Part shown: piece by piece, positions 61,205 through 64,000 of the stretch
Layout of the letters: every line of letters begins with the position of its first letter
Position numbering within the stretch: the first letter of the stretch is position 1
From: JABDIY01 sp963751955
GTDB lineage: Bacteria > Actinomycetota > Acidimicrobiia > Acidimicrobiales > SZUA-35
DNA length: 64,000 nucleotides
Assembly: GCA_963751955.1 (NCBI GenBank)
Contig: CAVVWM010000012.1
Coordinates: 10,531 to 74,530 of the forward strand
Direction: 5' to 3'
Position numbers and translations under genes: made by a program
Notes under the pieces: generated by a model
Database searches by the model: none
Told to the model about the DNA's origin: nothing
What the model saw: only the letters and a program-made list of their open reading frames with translations

Positions 61205-62793
61205 CAAGCACAACAGAAGACTCTGCGAAGACCGACCTGGGGCGTCACGATGACTCCCACCTCAGCGCCCGTGTGGCCGAACTGAGCGAGCTTTATCTCG
61301 ATCTCGCCGGTGCGATCTTGCGTGAAGCAATCCGGATTCCCGCCGACTACGTCGACCTCCCTCGTGACCAGGGCGGAGATCCGGCGTGTGGTTTGAGCAA
61401 CCATGAGCGGCCGCGGTTGGAATTCCTGAAGCGGACCATCATCGACATCGGCGCGGTGCGGTTCCCCGAGGATGTCGGGTTCGACGACTACGGCAATCTG
61501 GTCTGGTTCGTCACCGACCCCGAGGACGGCGTCCTCCCAGACGACAAGAAGGTTGTCTACTTTGACGGCCACACCGACACTGTCCAGGCGTTGCGCCCGG
61601 CATGGCGAGAAAAACTCGGGGGCATCGACGCCTATGACGGGCTTGTGGACATCGATGCGGTTGATCGTGAGTTTCTGCGCTCCGAACTAGGCCACGTTCC
61701 ACCAGACGACGAATGGGACAACCTCATCTTTGGGCGCGGCTCCGCCGACCAGCTGAGCGGTGTGATTTCCCAGATCATCGCCACCAAGATCGCTCTCGAA
61801 CTCGCACCCGAAGGTGCACTCAAGAGCGTGATCATTCGGGCCTACGGATCGGTGTGCGAAGAAGACAATGATGGTGGCGGCCCGATGTTCCTGATGAAGG
61901 AAGTCCTCCCCGGCGCCACCGCCGACTTGATCCCCGACGTGGTGATCCTCACCGAGGGGACCGGAGATGCCCACAAGGGTGCGTTGGGTATCTATCGAGG
62001 GCAACGGGGTCGGATGCAGATCGAGGTCACGGTCACCGGCCGTTCCTGCCACGGTTCGATGCCATGGGAGGGCCTGAACCCGCTGGAGTACGGGGGTGCG
62101 ATCATTGCGGAGGCGGCGCGTCGCTATGACGCTCGCGACGGATTCCTGGACGATCCCTTCCTGGGTCACGGCACACGCACTGCGTCATGGTCACAGCTGG
62201 AAACACCCAGCGATTGTGCGGTGCCCGATCGGTTCACATTTCGATTTGACCGTCGCCTCACCGTCGGCGAGATGCCGGATACGGCACTGGCCGACATCGA
62301 GTCTCTCGACTCAGTGGCGGCGGCCAGAGAGGCAGGACTCACCGTCGACATCATCGTCCCGGTGTATGACGAGGTGACCTGGAACGGGTACCGGTTGGGC
62401 AACGAGCAGATCTACATGGGTTGGTCAACGCCCGAGGTTCATCCTGCGATCGAGACCGCTACCTGGGTGTACAACTCGGTGGTCGCACCAAACGTTGAGG
62501 AAACATCCACCGATGACGGCGGCCTACGCAAGGCGGCGCGAGTTGACCGATGGATCTTCTCGACCGACGGTGTCGGCTTCCCGATTCCTGAAGACGACAC
62601 CTCAATCGACATTCCTGCGACGAAGGAGTGGATCTTCGAGGGTGGCTTCAAACACCCTGCCATGTTCGGAATCGGAGCCGGGATCGAACAGAACACCCAC
62701 AAGATCGGCGAGTGCGTCGACAAGCGGGAACTGCGCTTGGCTATCGCGTTCATGGCGCGTTTCCCGAGCGCGTATGCGCAGGGCACGCTTTGA
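61201..62793 (+). CDS. ygeY: YgeY-like M20 metallopeptidase/deacylase family hydrolase
   Basis: 530 residues, about 130 more than typical YgeY proteins (403 in E. coli); extra length lies in the first 130 and in a segment before the second metal motif. M20 metal sites: VVYFDGHTDTV (His124, Asp126), GRGSADQLSGVISQI, the acid GSVCEEDNDGG, and VTVTGRSCHGSMPWEGLNPL from the lid domain with its His. The penultimate FGIGAGIEQNTHKIGECV carries the last His. Probably deacylates the compound whose carbamoyl group is taken by YgeW. Confidence 0.87.
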   Translation: MTSTTEDSAKTDLGRHDDSHLSARVAELSELYLDLAGAILREAIRIPADYVDLPRDQGGDPACGLSNHERPRLEFLKRTIIDIGAVRFPEDVGFDDYGNLVWFVTDPEDGVLPDDKKVVYFDGHTDTVQALRPAWREKLGGIDAYDGLVDIDAVDREFLRSELGHVPPDDEWDNLIFGRGSADQLSGVISQIIATKIALELAPEGALKSVIIRAYGSVCEEDNDGGGPMFLMKEVLPGATADLIPDVVILTEGTGDAHKGALGIYRGQRGRMQIEVTVTGRSCHGSMPWEGLNPLEYGGAIIAEAARRYDARDGFLDDPFLGHGTRTASWSQLETPSDCAVPDRFTFRFDRRLTVGEMPDTALADIESLDSVAAAREAGLTVDIIVPVYDEVTWNGYRLGNEQIYMGWSTPEVHPAIETATWVYNSVVAPNVEETSTDDGGLRKAARVDRWIFSTDGVGFPIPEDDTSIDIPATKEWIFEGGFKHPAMFGIGAGIEQNTHKIGECVDKRELRLAIAFMARFPSAYAQGTL

Positions 62794-62876
62794 TGGCCCG
62801 CGATTCATACCCCTGTCTGCACCGATATCCGTTGGTGCGGCGGTTTCATTGCACGCCTCGGCCGTAGGAGATCGCC

Positions 62877-63872
62877 TCAGCCGTAGGAGATCAGGGTCTT
62901 CATATAGTTGGCCCGCTCGAATGCAACTGGGTCAGGGACCGACTGCTGGCTGACGCTGCCACGAGCTTGTGAAACGGACTCGTATCCACGCTCGTCGAAC
63001 CAGCTTTGGGTCTCGGCCAGCACGATGGCCAGGTGGCTGACACCACGTTGCAGCAGGGCTGAAGTCATCATCGTGACATCGGCACCCGCAAGAAGCAGTT
63101 TCACCACGCCGTCGGCATCGTGCACCCCGGTTGTGGCTCCCAACTGGGCACCGATCCGTCCAGCCATGATCGCCACCCATCGCAGCACCAGCCGCATCTC
63201 GCTCGGTGTGCTCAGCTCGAGATCAGGCTTGACGTCGAGTGTCTCCAAGTCCATGTCGGGTTGGTAGAAGCGGTTGAATACGACAATGGCGTCGGCCCCC
63301 GCGTCAGCCAATCGCCTTGCCATATTGGCCGGCGAAGAGAAGGCAGGCCCGATCTTGATAGCCAGCGGTAGATCGATCGAGGACCGGACGTGGGACACGA
63401 GCTGGAGATAGCGGTCCTCGACCTCTGCGCCGCTCGCATCAGGGTCGGCCGCTACCAAATAGATGTTGAGTTCAATCGCGTCGGCTCCCTCTGCTTCCAG
63501 TGCCTTGGCGTAGTCGACCCAGCCGCCATCGGATGCTCCGTTGAGGCTGGCGATGACCGGAATCGACAGCTCACGTTTAGCCTGGATCAAAAGGTCGAGA
63601 TACTCACCTGGTCCGGTGTTGTAGTCGTCCAGTTCGGGGAAAAAGCCGCCAAGAGCCTCAGGACTCGCGGCGGCACCAAAATCGAGCGAATGGTCAACGG
63701 CCAATGAATCGTGCTCGACCTGCTCTTCGAACAACGACGGCAGAACTACAGCGGCAGCCCCGGCCGCCTGCAATTCCAGAAGCGTGTCGAGCGACCCGGT
63801 GAGCGGAGACGCCGAGGCGACGATGGGATGGGGCAATGTGAGCCCAAGGAATTCAGTGGTTAGATCAGTCAT
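62877..63872 (-). CDS. Dihydroorotate-dehydrogenase-like FMN protein
   Basis: 331 residues from ATG 63872, which overlaps the preceding gene's stop (ATGACTGA). The barrel reads EFLGLTLPHPIVASASPLTGS, SIPVIASLNGASDGGWVDYAKALE, DAIELNIYL, LPLAIKIGPAFSS (catalytic-type Lys of DHODs), DAIVVFNRFY and GATTGVHDADGVVKLLLAGADVTMMTSALLQRG. This family of DHOD-like proteins is often encoded next to pyruvate:ferredoxin oxidoreductase and is not the pyrimidine enzyme. It converges on the ygeY operon. Confidence 0.88.
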   Translation of the reverse strand: MTDLTTEFLGLTLPHPIVASASPLTGSLDTLLELQAAGAAAVVLPSLFEEQVEHDSLAVDHSLDFGAAASPEALGGFFPELDDYNTGPGEYLDLLIQAKRELSIPVIASLNGASDGGWVDYAKALEAEGADAIELNIYLVAADPDASGAEVEDRYLQLVSHVRSSIDLPLAIKIGPAFSSPANMARRLADAGADAIVVFNRFYQPDMDLETLDVKPDLELSTPSEMRLVLRWVAIMAGRIGAQLGATTGVHDADGVVKLLLAGADVTMMTSALLQRGVSHLAIVLAETQSWFDERGYESVSQARGSVSQQSVPDPVAFERANYMKTLISYG

Positions 63873-64000
63873 TGGTATGCCCTTCAGAATCGTCGTCGTC
63901 CAGGATTCCCCAACGGGCCGTTCGTTCGACGTTGACCATCTGTTCATAGAGATGCCATCGGTCGTCGATGTCCTGTTGGGCCTCGGTCATCAGCTGGTCT
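63865..64000 (-). CDS. 3' end of a gene, possibly pyruvate:ferredoxin oxidoreductase
   Basis: 44 codons in frame to the right edge, stop at 63865-63867: DQLMTEAQQDIDDRWHLYEQ followed by MVNVERTARWGILDDDD. The stop overlaps the DHOD-like start. The A-Q-x-D-(I/V)-x-x-R-W-x-x-Y pattern matches the extreme C-terminus of NifJ-type pyruvate:ferredoxin oxidoreductases as I recall it, and the DHOD-like neighbour fits that. With so little sequence this is a suggestion only. Confidence 0.4.
   Translation of the reverse strand, partial: DQLMTEAQQDIDDRWHLYEQMVNVERTARWGILDDDDSEGHTND

Noticed and set aside
1..64000. CRISPR arrays, tRNA, rRNA genes and intact insertion sequences
   Set aside because: No regularly spaced direct repeats, no cloverleaf-like sequences, no rRNA-like stretches and no transposase reading frames were seen.

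Overview
The window looks like chromosomal DNA of a GC-rich, free-living actinobacterium. I lean towards an aquatic or marine member of the Acidimicrobiia (Ilumatobacter-like). The support is: two DUF222/HNH (13E12-type) genes, frequent GTG starts, four-base ATGA/GTGA gene overlaps, lipoproteins with Thr/Ala/Pro-rich linkers after the lipobox, TreY/TreZ trehalose genes, a sigma factor of the ECF42 type, and a catabolic set aimed at marine osmolytes. The lineage is inference; no rRNA or tRNA gene was seen.

Layout. (1) 1-1056: a DUF222/HNH gene cut by the left edge. (2) 1157-18717: a catabolic island. A leftward operon (BesD/HalD-family 2-oxoglutarate oxygenase, 3-hydroxyisobutyrate-dehydrogenase-like enzyme, class II aldolase, enolase-superfamily enzyme) diverges from a TetR gene followed by a choline-sulfatase. 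Then come a RidA protein, a DddP-like M24 enzyme (candidate DMSP lyase), an enoyl-CoA hydratase, an aldehyde dehydrogenase, a possible second 2OG oxygenase, an MttB-superfamily methyltransferase (frameshifted), an FAD-GcvT dimethylglycine-dehydrogenase-like protein, a HAD phosphatase, and a cytochrome b/molybdopterin oxidoreductase pair. (3) 18841-20197: a second DUF222/HNH gene, so two related copies flank the island. (4) 20398-31070: cupin and AhpD-like proteins, an oligopeptide-type ABC importer (oppDFABC order, oppF broken), an FAD oxidoreductase and a sterol-desaturase-like membrane protein. (5) 31250-37527: antibiotic-monooxygenase-like protein, ECF42-type sigma factor with its DGPF partner, EamA transporter, and an ABC exporter operon ending in a TetR gene. 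(6) 37713-46824: lipoprotein, patatin, acyltransferase, ECF sigma/anti-sigma pair with a secreted partner, a large Asp-box propeller protein and small proteins. (7) 46833-58901: SDR, GNAT, TreY-TreZ, methyltransferase, OsmC, a broken SDR, P-loop kinase, FBPase-like protein, ABC exporter, DUF808 protein. (8) 59103-64000: carbamate kinase - YgeW - YgeY operon facing a dihydroorotate-dehydrogenase-like gene and the last codons of another gene.

How the genes may work together. The island could take choline-O-sulfate to choline (sulfatase), oxidise aldehydes, demethylate betaine-type compounds (MttB homologue plus FAD-GcvT protein) and cleave DMSP (DddP homologue). Two copies of one palindromic site, one between the divergent oxygenase and tetR genes and one just before the sulfatase start, suggest that the TetR protein controls both transcription units.

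A caution. At least eleven single-base frameshifts interrupt otherwise well-conserved genes (at about 4718, 12931, 20080, 26757, 27374, 27500, 27551, 32239, 37021, 47820 and 57360), many in short homopolymers. They look more like uncorrected long-read errors than decay, although oppF carries four of them. All family calls come from reading the translated sequence; no database search was run.
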